Shown here piece after piece: positions 50,581 through 60,448 of a DNA stretch of 64,000 nucleotides; position 1 is the first letter of the stretch, and each line of letters starts with the position of its first letter. Origin of the DNA: Streptomyces thinghirensis (GTDB lineage: Bacteria > Actinomycetota > Actinomycetia > Streptomycetales > Streptomycetaceae); the NCBI GenBank assembly GCA_021502835.1, contig JAKFGP010000007.1:18936-82935 (forward strand), given 5' to 3'. Both the position numbers and the translations under genes were made by a program. A model generated the notes under the pieces. It worked only from the letters and a program-made list of their open reading frames with translations, was not told where the DNA came from and did no database searches.

Positions 50581-51308
50581 CTACGCCGCTGCGGCCGCGA
50601 GTGCGACGGCGTGCGCGGCGAGCGCCGCCCGGCTGTTCCCGGCCACCACCGCGACACCCAGGGCCGCGCCCAGCATATGCGCTCCCCGTGTCACACCGAG
50701 CATCATCCGCTCGGCGATGTACGTCGGCAGTACGGCGGCGGCGGCACCCATGGCGGCGGCGGCCGTCTCCGCTCAGGTCCCTTGCGCAGCAGGCCCCGGC
50801 GCCCCGAGCGCGAGGACCGCCGCTCGGCCCGCCCGGTGGCGTACGTCCACGGAGTTGAGGAAGTGCGCGGCCCCGCGATGACGACGCCCGCGAGCACCTT
50901 GTCCACCGGCCGTTCCTTCAGCACCGCTCCCGCGGCGAGCCCGGCCGCGGAGATCCCCAGCAGCTTCACCGCCCGCTGGCCAGACCTCGCCGTCCCGCAG
51001 CGCCGAGCAGATGCGCCCGGAACCCGCCGGGGATCCCGGCGCCACCCACCGCGTCGTCATAGGCCCCGCAGGCCCGGCGGCGAGCACGGCGAACCCGGCG
51101 GCGGGCCGCACCCGCGCCGTCCCCACCGTCGCCGCCAGGGCGGACGCGGCCCCCGCGGCCACAGATCCGCAGTCCGTCCGGCGTGGTTCTTCCGTTCCCA
51201 GCGTTCCCGGCCGCCCGGCGCCGTGGCGCGCAGCGCGGACAGGCCGGTCCGCGCGAGCACGGTGGCGAGGGCGAAGAGGAGCCGTTCCGGCGAAGCGCGG
51301 TCGATCAT
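50581..51308 (-). CDS. Multi-pass membrane protein related to MraY/WecA-type transferases
   Basis: ATG at 51308. Hydrophobic N-terminus (LLFALATVLARTGLSALRAT), then WERKNHAGRTVSL-like (the N-H-x-G-R of this group), AGFAVLAAG, a Y-D-D-A-V-G-type acidic motif (across frame breaks), LGALRDGEV-like, VKLLGISAAGLAAGAVLKER, VDKVLAGVVIAGAAHFLNSV with LNSVDVRHRAGRA (compare N-L-x-D-x-R-P-G-R), YIAERMMLGVTRGAHMLGAA (compare G-D-T-G-A-x-x-L-G) and ALAAHAVALAAAAA. The motif order suggests a phospho-sugar transferase fold but key acids are weak. It lies between recN and a GT4 gene. Confidence 0.6.
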
Positions 51309-51957
51309 CGAACCCACCCTACGGGACCCCGGCGACCCCCTTCCGCCGAAAGCACCACAGCGCCGAACCAGCGAACCGCACCGCCCATCCGGAGCGGACA
51401 CCCCGAACAGGCGCGCCTGGCCCCGAAGCCGACACTCCGAAAGCAGCCCGGACCAGCACCCAGGACCGGGCGCGGCCGCAGAAACCCCAGCCCATCCCGC
51501 GAAACCGGGCGCCGGACCAGCAGACCGGCGTCGCCCCAATCTGGAGCCGACACCGCCAAAACGCGGCCCGGCCCCCGCAGCCGCAGCCGCAGTCACGGAG
51601 AACCACCCCGGCCGCCCCCACCACCGGCCGCCGGACCGGCAAGCCCGCCCGAAACCCCACCCGAATCCAGACACCCGGCGCCCGAAGACGGCCAGGCCGA
51701 CACCGACAACCGGGCGCAGCCACCGGAAGGCACTGTCGCCCCACAGCCCGGTCACCGGACTCAGCGGCCCGACAGCCACCGGGCCCGACGGACGTACCGG
51801 CTCGGCGTCGACCACACCGCGCCGCCCGCCCCGGCGGCTGACGCCATCGCCGGCTCGACCCTGCGGGTGCGTGCACCCGGTGCCGTCCACCCACGCGGCT
51901 CCGACGGGCCGCCGACCAGGCGCCGCCGACGTCCGCGGCCCAGCCCGCCGGCCAGGC
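51309..51957. other. 650-base C/A-rich stretch without a supported gene
   Basis: Between the membrane-protein start and the recN stop. The plus strand is C- and A-rich and very poor in T, with many CCCGAA/CCGGACC-type words. All long open frames here are Pro/Arg/Gly-rich with no recognisable domain. It may be an eroded coding region or an extragenic spacer. Confidence 0.5.
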
Positions 51958-53701
51958 CTACGCGTCCGACCGTGCCGTCGCGAGCAGTTACCTCCGCGTG
52001 GGCCCGGGCGGTCTCGAGTCCTCCTGGCCGGCGAGCATGCGGGACAGTTCGCGGATCCGGTCCTCGCCCTCCAGTACCTTGACGCCGGACCGGGTCACCG
52101 AGCCGTCGTTCGTCTTCTCCACCAGCAGCTGCCGGTCCGGCGAACGCGGCCACCTGCGGCAGATGCGTGACGACCCCGACCTGCGCGCTCCTCGCGAGGC
52201 GCGCGAGGCGCCGACCGATCTCCACCGCCGCCTTGCCGCCGACACCGGCGTCCACCTCGTCGAAGAGTACGTCGGCACCGGGTCCCGTGCCCGCGAACAC
52301 GACCTCCACGGCCAGCATCACGCGCGACGGCTCACCGCCGGACGCCCCTTGGCGATCGGCCGGGGCAACGCGCCGGAGATCAGGGCGAGCAGCAGCTCGA
52401 CCTCGTCGGCGCCCGACGGCCGTACGCGACCGTGCGTCCACCGACCTCCACGCCCTCGGGTCCTCGGTCTGCCGGATCTCGAACGACACGCGCGCGTGCG
52501 GCATGGCGAGCGAGGCCAGCTCGGCGGTCACGCGGCGGCGAACCGCTCGGCGGCATCCGTCGCGCGTCCGTCAGTGCCTGCGCCAGTCCCGCCCAGTTCC
52601 GCCCGGAGCGCGTCCCGTTCGGCGGTCAGCTCGCCGATCCGCTCGTCGTCGCCGTCCAGCTCGGTCACCCGCGCGGCGCTCTGCTCGGCCCAGGTCAGCA
52701 CGGCGGCGACGTCCTCGCCGTACTTCCGCGTCAACGCGCGGTGAAGCGCAGCCCGGCGCTCCTCGACCGCCGCCAGCCGCAGCGGGTCGGCGTCCAGGTC
52801 GTCGGCGTATCCGGCCAGTTCCCCGGCCACGTCAGCGCGGCGGGATCCCGACCTCGCCGATCCGCTCGGCGAGCGCGGCCAGCGCCGGGTCGTGCGACCG
52901 CACGGCGTCCAGGGCCCGCTGCGCGCCCGCGACGAGCGTCGCCGCGTCCACGCCCTCGGGGTCCTCCCGGATTGCCCGCCAGAGCGGCGTGAGCGGCCGT
53001 GGCGGCCGACGCGAGCGCCTCGGCGTGGCCCAGCCGCTCCGCCTCCTGAGCCAGCTCCACGTCCTCGCCGGCCCGCGGCTCGCTGGCCGACACCTCGTCG
53101 AGGCCGTAGCGCAGCAGATCGGCTTCCTGGGCGCGCTCACGCGCGCGTGTGGTGATCTCGTCCAGCTCCGTGGCGACGGCCCGCGGCCGCCGGTAGGCCT
53201 CGGCGTACTTGGCGAGCGGTCCGGCGACCGCGTCACCCGCGTACCGGTCCAGGGCCTGCCGCTGCCGGGACAGTTTGAGCAGCCCTGCTGGTCGGTCTGC
53301 CCGTGCACGGCCGCAGTTCGTCGGCCAGCTCGGCGAGCATCCCCACGGGCAGGGACCGCCGCCCAGGTGCGCGCGCGACCGCCCCTCGGCGGAAACGGTA
53401 CGACTGATCAGCGGCGCCCCGTCGTCCAGCTCGCCCCCCAGGCCTCCTCGGCCCGGACGGCGACCGCGGCGTCCCCGGGCACGGCGATCCGCCCCTCGAC
53501 GACCGCGTTCTTCGCCCCGATCCGCACGAGCGCCGCGTCCGCGCGTCCGCCCAGCAGCGGCCCCAGGCTGGTGACCACCATGGTCTTGCCGGCACCCGTC
53601 TCACCGGTGACAGCGGTGAACCCGGGCGACAGCTCGACCACGGCGTCGTCGATGACTCCGAGCGACCGTATCCGCATCTCCTCAAGCACGGACACGACCA
53701 T
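51958..53701 (-). CDS. recN: DNA repair protein RecN
   Basis: SMC-like ATPase for double-strand-break repair; about 580 residues. Start MVVSVLEEMRIRSLGVIDDA, Walker A FTAVTGETGAGKTMVVTSL, then LLGGRADAALVRIGAKNAVV. The coiled-coil arms run through the broken middle frames (LAAVEERRAALHRAL, ERIGELTAERDALRAELGG). The C-terminus carries VVFAGTGPGADVLFDEVDAG (signature and Walker B), GGKAAVEIGRRLARLARSAQ and VGVVTHLPQVAAFA, then VTRSGVKVLEGEDRIRELSR-like; a tail ending ATARSDA is restored in one frame before the TAG at 51958. GTG at 53689 is an alternative start. More than ten frame breaks. Confidence 0.93.
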
Positions 53702-53754
53702 ACGAGGTCCGAGCGGGGAAGCGCACACAGGCCGCCCCTGTCGTGCCGGGGCAG

Positions 53755-53850
53755 TGCACGCAGCCAGGGGCGCGGGACTGTGCTGATAGCGGCTGCGCCG
53801 CGGGGCGCGACCAGCCACGACGCGCCCGCGGCCCGCGATGTACGGAACCA
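53755..53850. repeat. Streptomyces extragenic repeat element between nadK and recN
   Basis: Plus strand reads AGGGGCGCGGGACTGTGCT, then GCGGCTGCGCCGCGGGGCG and CGCGACCAGCCACGACGCGC. I recognise these words as a short extragenic element scattered through streptomycete genomes, often forming a hairpin after genes. No stop codon occurs in any minus frame across it, so nadK reads into it as deposited. Confidence 0.6.
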
Positions 53851-54771
53851 CCCCATCGAGTCCGCTGGTGCGGCGCCCCGGCGCCACCCCGACACCGGCA
53901 ACGCGAACTTCGCGACCAGACGATCCGTGAACGACGCACGGTGCAACCGCGCCAGCCGCACCGGCACCGCTCCCCGCCGCACCTCCACCCGGGCCCCCGG
54001 CGGCAGGTCCAGCCGTCCGCCGCCCGTCGCACCCACAGCACGCCCGGCGGAATATGGGCAGCACCTCCACCGCGAGCACGGAATCCGGGGAGGTCACCAA
54101 GGCTTCGCGAACAGCGCGTGTGCGCTGATCGGCACCATCAGCAGCGCCTCGACCTCCGGCCACACCACCGGCCCCCGGCGGAGAAGGCGTACGCCGTCGA
54201 CCCGGTCGGCGTCGACAGCACGATGCCGTCGCAGCCGAACCCCGTCACCGGCCGCCCGTCGATCTCCAGCACGACTTCGAGCAGCTTCTCGGCGCCGGCC
54301 TTCTGCACGGCGGCCTCGTTCAGCGCCCAGTCGGTGTGCACGATGTCGCCGTTGCGGGTGCACGACGACGTCGACGGTCATCCGCTCCTCGACCTCGTAC
54401 GCCCGGTTCACCACCCGGTCGACGACCTTGTCGAGGTCGTCGCGCTCGGCCTCCGCGAGGAAGCCGACCCGGCCGAGGTTGACGCCGAGCATCGGCACCC
54501 CGGACGCGCGGGCGAACTCGGCTCCGCGCAGCAGGGTCCCGTCACCGCCCAGCACGATCAGCAGCTCGCACCCGTCGAGGCACTGCGGTGTGGCCTCCCC
54601 GACCAGCTCCACCTCGCCCGGCAGCGGCAGGTCGCACGCCTCGGCCTCCAGGACGCGCACCCCGAGCCCGGCGTTCAGCAGCCCCTTGACCACGAGCTCC
54701 GCGCTGCGGATGGCCGCGGGACGCCCGGTGTGGGCGAGCAGGAAAACAGTACGAGCTCGGTTCTGTGTCAA
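53850..54771 (-). CDS. nadK: NAD kinase
   Basis: Phosphorylates NAD to NADP. TTG start overlapping the tlyA stop (TTGA): [40 protein letters not shown] carries the catalytic G-G-D-G, then [20 protein letters not shown], the N-E-A-A motif in [40 protein letters not shown] (second G-D-G-type loop and T-G-S-T) and [24 protein letters not shown], ending around [19 protein letters not shown]. The stop codon cannot be found before recN; the real end is probably near 53850. Frame breaks near 54360, 54180, 54105 and 54050. Confidence 0.93.
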
Positions 54772-55583
54772 CGCGGCCCCTCCGCCACTGCACGGTCAAC
54801 GTCGGCCGGGTCCAGTTCACCGGCCCCGGCCCGCAGCCACAGAAAGTACTCGACGTTCCCGGAGGGACTCGGGCAGCGGACTGGCGGTGACCCCCTTCAC
54901 TCCGAGTCCCAGTTCCCAGGCCCTGCGGGCGACTCCCCGTACGGCCTCGGCCCGCAGCTGCGCACTGCGTACCACTCCCCCGCTGCCCAGCCGCTCCTTG
55001 CCCACCTCGAACTGCGGCTTCACCATCATCACCAGATCGGCGTCCGGCCGCGTGCACCGCACCAGGGCGGGCAGTACCAGCCCGAGCGGGATGAAGGACA
55101 GATCCCCCACGACAAGGTCCACGGGCTCCCCATCGATCGCTTCCGGCGTCAACTCGCGTACGTTCGTACGGTCCTTGACGGTGACGCGTTCATCCTGCTG
55201 GAGAGACCAGGCGAGTTGTCCGTAGCCGACGTCGACGGCGACGACGTGCGCGGCGCCCGATCGCAGCAGTACGTCGGTGAAGCCTCCGGTGGACGCGCCG
55301 GCGTCCAGCGCCCGCCGCCCCTCGACGACGAGCCCTGCGGTACGAAGGCATCGAGGGCGCCGGCGAGCTTGTGGCCGCCGCGCGAGACGTAGTCGGGGTC
55401 GCTGTCGTCGGAGGTCACCACGATCGCGGCGGCGGTCTCCACCTGCGTGGCGGGCTTGGTCGCGACGGTCTTGCCGACGGTGACCCGCCCGGCGGCGATC
55501 AGCTGGCTGGCGTGCTCGCGCGAGCGCGCCAGCTTGCGGCGGACCAGCTCCGCGTCGAGACGGCGGCGTGCGACTCCTGCCAC
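54768..55583 (-). CDS. tlyA: TlyA-family rRNA 2'-O-methyltransferase/hemolysin-like protein
   Basis: GTG start: AGVARRRLDAELVRRKLARS, EHASQLIAAGRVTVGKTVAT (S4 RNA-binding domain), DPDYVSRGGHKLAGALDAF, then the FtsJ-like domain: a D-A-G-A-S-T-G-G-F-T-D region (frame break near 55300), VVAVDVGYGQLAWSLQQDER-like, EPVDLVVGDLSFIPLGLVLP, LVMMVKPQFEVGKERLGSGG, ELGLGVKGVTASPLPE and a tail SGNVEYFLWLRAGAGELDP-like. In mycobacteria TlyA 2'-O-methylates 16S and 23S rRNA and confers capreomycin sensitivity. Frame breaks near 55340 and 54860. Part of the recN-nadK-tlyA operon. Confidence 0.93.
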
Positions 55584-55590
55584 GTTCGGT

Positions 55591-55888
55591 TCAGCTCCTG
55601 TCTTCGTGCTGCGATGGGGGCGCCGGAGGTCCCGGGCGGGCGTCGAGCGCGGTGAGCGCGTCGCGCAGCCCCCCGTGTACATCCTCGTACACCTCGACAT
55701 GTCCGTCAGTGGCCAGGTGGTCGGCGTCGGCCAACCCGCGCCAGCCGGGCGTCCACCTCGGCGTTTCCGGTGGGGGCGCGGGGGACGTCGAGGGGGGCGG
55801 GCGCGGCGGGGTCGTGCTCCGGCGCCCGCGCCTCGGACGGGCCCCCGTCGGTTTCCCGCGCCACCGGCTCCGGTACTGCGTCGCTCAT
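55591..55888 (-). CDS. Small acidic Pro-rich protein upstream of tlyA
   Basis: About 98 residues: MSDAVPEPVARETDGGPSEA, an Ala/Pro run, PTGNAEVDARLA, then in the next frame LADADHLATDGHVEVYEDV-like and LRDALTALDARPGPPAPPSQ ending HEDRS. The GNAEVDARLxRLxxxD and LHxxLxxxLD pattern is typical of a small protein conserved at this position in streptomycetes. Function unknown. Frame break near 55740 and a second near 55660. Confidence 0.7.
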
Positions 55889-55930
55889 GCCCCGACGCTA
55901 CCGCGTACCGCTGCGGTACCGTCGGTCCCG

Positions 55931-56278
55931 ATGGCGACGACTGAGGAGTGCCGCGCCGCACTCGACAAGCTCTCGGACAGCATGCGCAGCGCCGAAGGGG
56001 ACGTGCGGTCGGCCGCCGAGCTGGACCGCTCGGTGAGCTGCCACATCACCGACCTGGACGTCACCTTCGCCGGACGCATGGCGGACGGCCGGATCGACGT
56101 GCGCGAGACCCTTGAGGGGCCGCCGCGGGAGAAGGCCGAGATCAGGCTGGCGATGACCGGCGACGACCTGGTGGCCCTGGTCGGCGGCGAGCTGAACTTC
56201 GCCAAGGCCTGGGGCTCGGGCCGGGTGAAGCTGGAGGCGGGCCTGCGGGACCTGTTCCGTCTCAGGAAGCTTTTGTAG
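55931..56278 (+). CDS. SCP2 sterol-carrier-like protein
   Basis: Intact 115-residue protein. ATTEECRAALDKLSDSMRSA, LDRSVSCHITDLDVTFAGRM, ADGRIDVRETLEGPPREKAE, IRLAMTGDDLVALVGGELNF and AKAWGSGRVKLEAGLRDLF make a full SCP2 alpha/beta domain (G-D-D-L-x-x-L-x-x-G...A-W-x-S-G-R-x-K-x-x-G). These small proteins are thought to bind lipids. It is convergent with the ABC ATPase and overlaps its 3' end by about 17 bases. Confidence 0.9.
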   Translation: MATTEECRAALDKLSDSMRSAEGDVRSAAELDRSVSCHITDLDVTFAGRMADGRIDVRETLEGPPREKAEIRLAMTGDDLVALVGGELNFAKAWGSGRVKLEAGLRDLFRLRKLL

Positions 56279-57153
56279 CCGCCACCTTCTCCGGCCGCCC
56301 GCCCGCTGCCGCGCCCCGCCCCGCGCGCGGCCGGCACCACGAGCGGCGTACCCGTCTCCGGGTCGTCGATGACCTGGCAGCGCAGCCCGAAGACGCGCGC
56401 TCGACGAGTTCGGCCGTGACGATGTCCTTCGGCGCGCCCCTCGGCGATGATCTCCCCGTCGCGCAGGGCGATGAGGTGGGTGGCGTACCGGGCGGCGTGG
56501 TTGAGGTCGTGCAGGACGGCCACGAGCGTGCGGCCCTGCTCCTCGTGGAGTTCCGCACAGAGGTCGAGGACGTCGATCTGGTGCTGTATGTCCAGGTACG
56601 TCGTCGGCTCGTCGAGCAGCAGCAGCGGGGTCTGCTGGGCGAGCGCCATGGCGATCCACACGCGCTGGCGCTGACCGCCGGAGAGTTCGTCGACGTACCG
56701 CTCGGCGAGTTCCGAGATGCCGGTCTGGGCCATCGACTCCTGGACAACCCGCTCGTCCTCGGTCGACCACTGGCGCAGGATGCCCTGGTGCGGGTAGCGG
56801 CCCCGGCCGACGAGGTCGCCGACGGTGATCCCGTCGGGCGCGATGGACGACTGCGGCAGCAGGCCAAGGGTCCGCGCGACGTGCTTGGCGGGCATCGACT
56901 GGATGACCGACCCGTCCAGCAGCACACGGCCCTGGGTGGGCTTGAGCATCCGCGACAGGGCCCGCAGCAGGGTGGACTTGCCGCACGCGTTGGGGCCGAC
57001 GATCACGGTGAAGGAGTTGTCGGGTATCTCCACCGACAGCTTCTCCGCGATGACCCGCTGGTCGTAGGCGAGGGTGACGTTCTCGGCGGTCAGGCGGCTC
57101 ACGTTGCTCCTTTGGTTGTTCAGGCCGCTGCGGGTATCGGCGCCGGCGCTCAT
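56262..57153 (-). CDS. Iron-siderophore ABC transporter ATPase (FecE/FepC type)
   Basis: Powers ferric-siderophore import. Starts MSAGADTRSGLNNQRSN, overlapping the permease stop (ATGA). VTLAYDQRVIAEKLSVEIPD, Walker A VIVGPNACGKSTLLRALSRM, Q-loop LGLLPQSSIAPDGITVGDLV, GRYPHQGILRQWSTEDERVV, signature YVDELSGGQRQRVWIAMALA, Walker B LLLLDEPTTYLDIQHQIDVL and H-loop TLVAVLHDLNHAARYATHLI, then VFGLRCQVIDDPETGTPLVV. Frame breaks near 56435, 56400 and 56310. Third gene of the iron-box operon. Confidence 0.94.
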
Positions 57154-58204
57154 ATCCGGCCCGCCTTGCGCTCGGTGACCAGCAGCCACAGCAGGTAGAC
57201 GCCGCCGAGTACGCCGGTGACCACGCCCACGGGCAGCTGGTCGGCGCCGAAGGCCCGCTGCGAGATCCAGTCGGCACTGACCAGCAGGGCGGCACCCATG
57301 CACACGGACGGCAGCAGGTTGGGGCCGGGCGAGCGGGTCAGGCGCCGGGCGAGCTGCGGCGCGGTGAGCGCGACGAAGCTGACCGGCCCCCCGGCGGCGG
57401 TGGCGGCGGCGGTGAGCAGCACGGCGGCCACCATCAGCAGCGCCCGTACGCGCTCGACGCGCACTCCCAGGGCGTACGAGACATCGTCGCCCATCTCCAT
57501 CATCCGCAGCGCCCGTCCGTTGGTGAGAACGAGCGGGACGAGCACGGCGCACAGCGCGAGCAGGGCCAGACATGGTCCCAGTCACGGCCGTTGAGGGAGC
57601 CGGTCATCCAGACGACGGCGCGGGAGGCGTCGACGATGTCCGCACGGGTCAGCAGATAGCCGTTGACCGCCGTGACGATCGCGGACATGCCGATTCCGAC
57701 CAGGACCAGCCGGTACCCGTGCACGCCCCGCTTCCAGGCGAGCAGATAGATGGCGAGGCCGGTCACCAGGCCGCCCACGAGCGCACCGACGGTGACCTGC
57801 GCCGAGCTGCCGGAGAACAGGACGATCATCGTGAGGGCGCCGGCCGTCGCGCCCTGTCCGAGGCCGAGCACGTCCGGGCTGCCGAGCGGGTTGCGCGAGA
57901 TGGCCTGGAACAGCGCACCGCCCATCCCCAGCGCGGCGCCGACCAGCAGCCCGACCAGGACCCGCGGCAGCCGCAGTTCGTTGACGATGAACTCCTGACT
58001 GGCGTTGCCCTCGCCGACGAGAGTCCTGAGCACGTCGGCGGCCGGTATCTCGAAGTCGCCCGTGCCGATGAGTACGACGCTCGCCGCCAACGCGACGACC
58101 AGCAGCAGCGCGACGACGACGGTGGCCCGGACGTCCAGCCGGAACGAGAACCCACCGGGGCTTCGCACCGCACGGTCGGTCTTCAGGGTTTTCCCGGTCT
58201 TCAC
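57150..58204 (-). CDS. FecCD-family siderophore permease 2
   Basis: About 350 residues, ten predicted membrane helices. The GTG overlaps the upstream permease stop (GTGA). LDVRATVVVALLLVVALAAS, ELRLPRVLVGLLVGAALGMG (family signature R-L-P-R), ALFQAISRNPLGSPDVLGLG, LVLVGIGMSAIVTAVNGYLL, VVWMTGSLNGRDWDHVWP, LTNGRALRMMEMGDDVSYAL, GVRVERVRALLMVAAVLLTA and FVALTAPQLARRLTRSPGPN. One frame break near 57560. Pairs with permease 1 to form the channel. No substrate-binding protein gene is in this operon. Confidence 0.93.
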
Positions 58205-59245
58205 AGCTGTGCCGTCCTCCGCCGTCGTACGAGATAGATGAAGACCGGCCCGCCCAGGACGGCGGTGACGATGCCGACCTGGAGCTCCGAGGGCCGTGCG
58301 ACGATCCGGCCGAGGACGTCCGCGCCCAGCAGCAGTACGGGCGACAGGATCGCGGCGTACGGCAGGATCCAGCGCATGTCGGGCCCGGTGAAGGAGCGGA
58401 CGATGTGCGGGACCATCAGTCCGACGAACACGATCGGTCCGCAGGCGGCGGTCGCGGCCCCGCACAGCACGGTCGCGGCGAGCATGGACAGCGCCCGGGT
58501 GCGGTTGAGATTGGCGCCGAGGGCCCTGGCGGTGTCGTCGCCCATCTCCATGGCGTTGAGCGGCCGGGAGAGCGCGAGGGCCAGGACCGTGCCCGCCACG
58601 AAGAACGGAGCACCTCCTTGATGGTGCCGTTCGTCGCCGACGAGAGTGAACCGACCGTCCAGAAACGCATCCTGCCCAGCGCCGCGTCGTCCATGATCAT
58701 CACGGCCTGGAGGTAGCCGAAGAGCGCGGCGCTGATCGCGGTGCCGGCCAGCACCAGCCGCACCGGCGTGGCCCCCCGGCTGCCGCCCAGGAACCAGACC
58801 AGCGCGCCGACCCCCGCCGCACCGGCGAAGGCGAACCACACATACCCGGTCAGCGAGGTGACGCCGAAGAAGGTGATGGCCGTGACGACCGCGGCGGAGG
58901 CGCCCGCGTTGATGCCGAGCAGCCCGGGATCGGCCAGCGGATTACGGGTGAGCGCCTGCAGTACGGCGCCCGCGAGGCCGAGCGCGGCACCGGCGAGCAG
59001 ACCGAGCACGGTCCGCGACAGCCGTTCGCTCACCACGACGTCGCCGTATGTGCCCGAGTCGTGGAACAGGCCGTGCCAGACCTGCGCCAGCGACAGGTCC
59101 TTCGCGCCGATCGCGATACTCGTCAACGCGATGAGCACCAGGACCGCCGCCGAGACGGGCAGCCCGACGGCACGCAGGACACGGCGCTTGGGGGGCGGCG
59201 CGGGGGCGGTCTCCGCGCGCTGTTCGGGGGACTGTCGACCAACAC
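58201..59245 (-). CDS. FecCD-family siderophore permease 1
   Basis: GTG start at 59245 (LVDSPPNSA). After a frame break near 59185: LIALTSIAIGAKDLSLAQVW, ERLSRTVLGLLAGAALGLAG, AVLQALTRNPLADPGLLGIN, VRLVLAGTAISAALFGYLQA, RMRFWTVGSLSSATNGTIKE, then after a break near 58610 SRPLNAMEMGDDTARALGAN, LMVPHIVRSFTGPDMRWILP and LGGPVFIYLVRRRRTAQL. First gene of the transporter operon, directly behind an iron box. Confidence 0.93.
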
Positions 59246-59249
59246 GCAG

Positions 59250-59268
59250 TTAGGTTAGCCTACCCTGC
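59250..59268 (-). promoter_or_regulatory. Iron box (DmdR/IdeR operator) of the siderophore transporter operon
   Basis: TTAGGTTAGCCTACCCTGC matches the actinobacterial iron-box consensus (TTAGGTTAGGCTAACCTAA type) in its first half and most of its second. It lies only four bases before the GTG of permease 1, so a DmdR-type repressor with Fe(II) would block transcription at or next to the start. The mRNA may be leaderless, or the true start may lie downstream. Confidence 0.8.
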
Positions 59269-59337
59269 CAATCGATCACGATCCCGAGGATCTTTCCTCG
59301 CTCCGCCCGCCGCCGGGCTCCTGCCCCGTACGACGGC

Positions 59338-60377
59338 TCACAACCCCAGTCGCGCCAACGCCTTCCCCGAGTCCAGTCCGCACCCGGCCTCCCCGCCCGC
59401 CGTCCAGGCCGCCGCGCACAGCGCACGCAATCCGTCCAGCGCCGCGCCGTCGCCCTCCAGTTCCAGCCGCTCCTCGCCGGCCGTGGCCGTCCAGCCACCG
59501 CAACGGAAGCCGCCGTTCCCCTCCGGGTCACCCGCGTGACTTTCGGCTGCCCGGTGAGCAGCCCGCGCAGATCGGCGTCGACATACGTCGGCCGGTGCTG
59601 CGGCGGTGCCGCCAGGAGCTGTGCCCCGTCGGTCACGCCGGTCAGGACGAGCAGCGAGTCGACCTCGCCGTTGAACGCGCCCTCGATGTCCGTGTCCAGC
59701 CGGTCGCCCACCACCAACGGCCGCTGCGCGCCGGTGCGCAGGATCGTCTCCCGGTGCATGGGAGGCAACGGCTTCCCCGCGACCTGCGGATCGGCGCCGG
59801 TGGCGATCCGCACGACCTCCACCGCCGCGCCGTTGCCCGGCGCGATCCCGCGGGCGCCGGGAATCGTCAGGTCGGTGTTGGAGGCATACCACGGCACCCC
59901 GCGCGCGATGGCGTAGCAGGCCTCCGCGAACCGCCCCCACGGCAGCTCGGGCCCGCCGTATCCCTGCACGACGGCCGCCGGATCGTCCTCCGCGGACTGC
60001 ACGGGCTCCAGGCCTCGCTCCCGCAGCGCCACCCGCAGCCCCTCGCCGCCGATCACCAGCACCCGCGCCCCCGACGGCACCTGCTCGGCGATCAGCCGGG
60101 CCACCGCCTGCGCCGAGGTGATGACGTCGTCGGCACCCGTCGGTATGCCCAGCTCGGTCAGATGCTCGGCGACCGCGTCAGGGGTCCGGAGCGCGTTGTT
60201 CGTGACGTACGCCAGACGCATGCCGCCCGCGCGGGCGGTGGCGAGCGAGTCGACCGCGTGAGCGATCGCGTTCCCCCCTGCGTACACCACGCCGTCCAGG
60301 TCGAGCAGCGCCGTGTCGTACGCCTCGCTCAGGCCCCGCCCACTGCCCTCGGGCCTCGTCCTGACGCTCCGGCTCAT
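59338..60377 (-). CDS. HAD-IIA phosphatase (NagD/p-nitrophenylphosphatase type)
   Basis: About 345 residues. MSRSVRTRPEGSGRGLSEAY, nucleophile motif TALLDLDGVVYAGGNAIAHA, motif II MRLAYVTNNALRTPDAVAEH (T-N-N), VLVIGGEGLRVALRERGLEP, WYASNTDLTIPGARGIAPGN, GKPLPPMHRETILRTGA (motif III Lys), RPLVVGDRLDTDIEGAFNGE (G-D-R-x-x-T-D) and a tail LDSGKALARLGL after a break near 59540. Family members dephosphorylate nucleotides, glycerol-P or sugar phosphates. Divergent from the DUF1015 gene. Confidence 0.92.
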
Positions 60378-60448
60378 TGCACATCGCTCCTCGTTCGACG
60401 CCTTTCCCCGATCATCCCCCATGCCACTGACACACGTACGATGCCGGG

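Noticed and set aside
51057..51890. Overlapping long frames on both strands beside recN
   Set aside because: Pro/Arg/Gly/Ser-rich translations without motifs. The part below 51308 is the membrane protein in broken frames, the rest an apparent spacer.
53682..53850. Extension of NAD kinase to the recN start
   Set aside because: The extra 55 or so residues translate an extragenic repeat element. The missing stop is better explained by an indel near the end of nadK.
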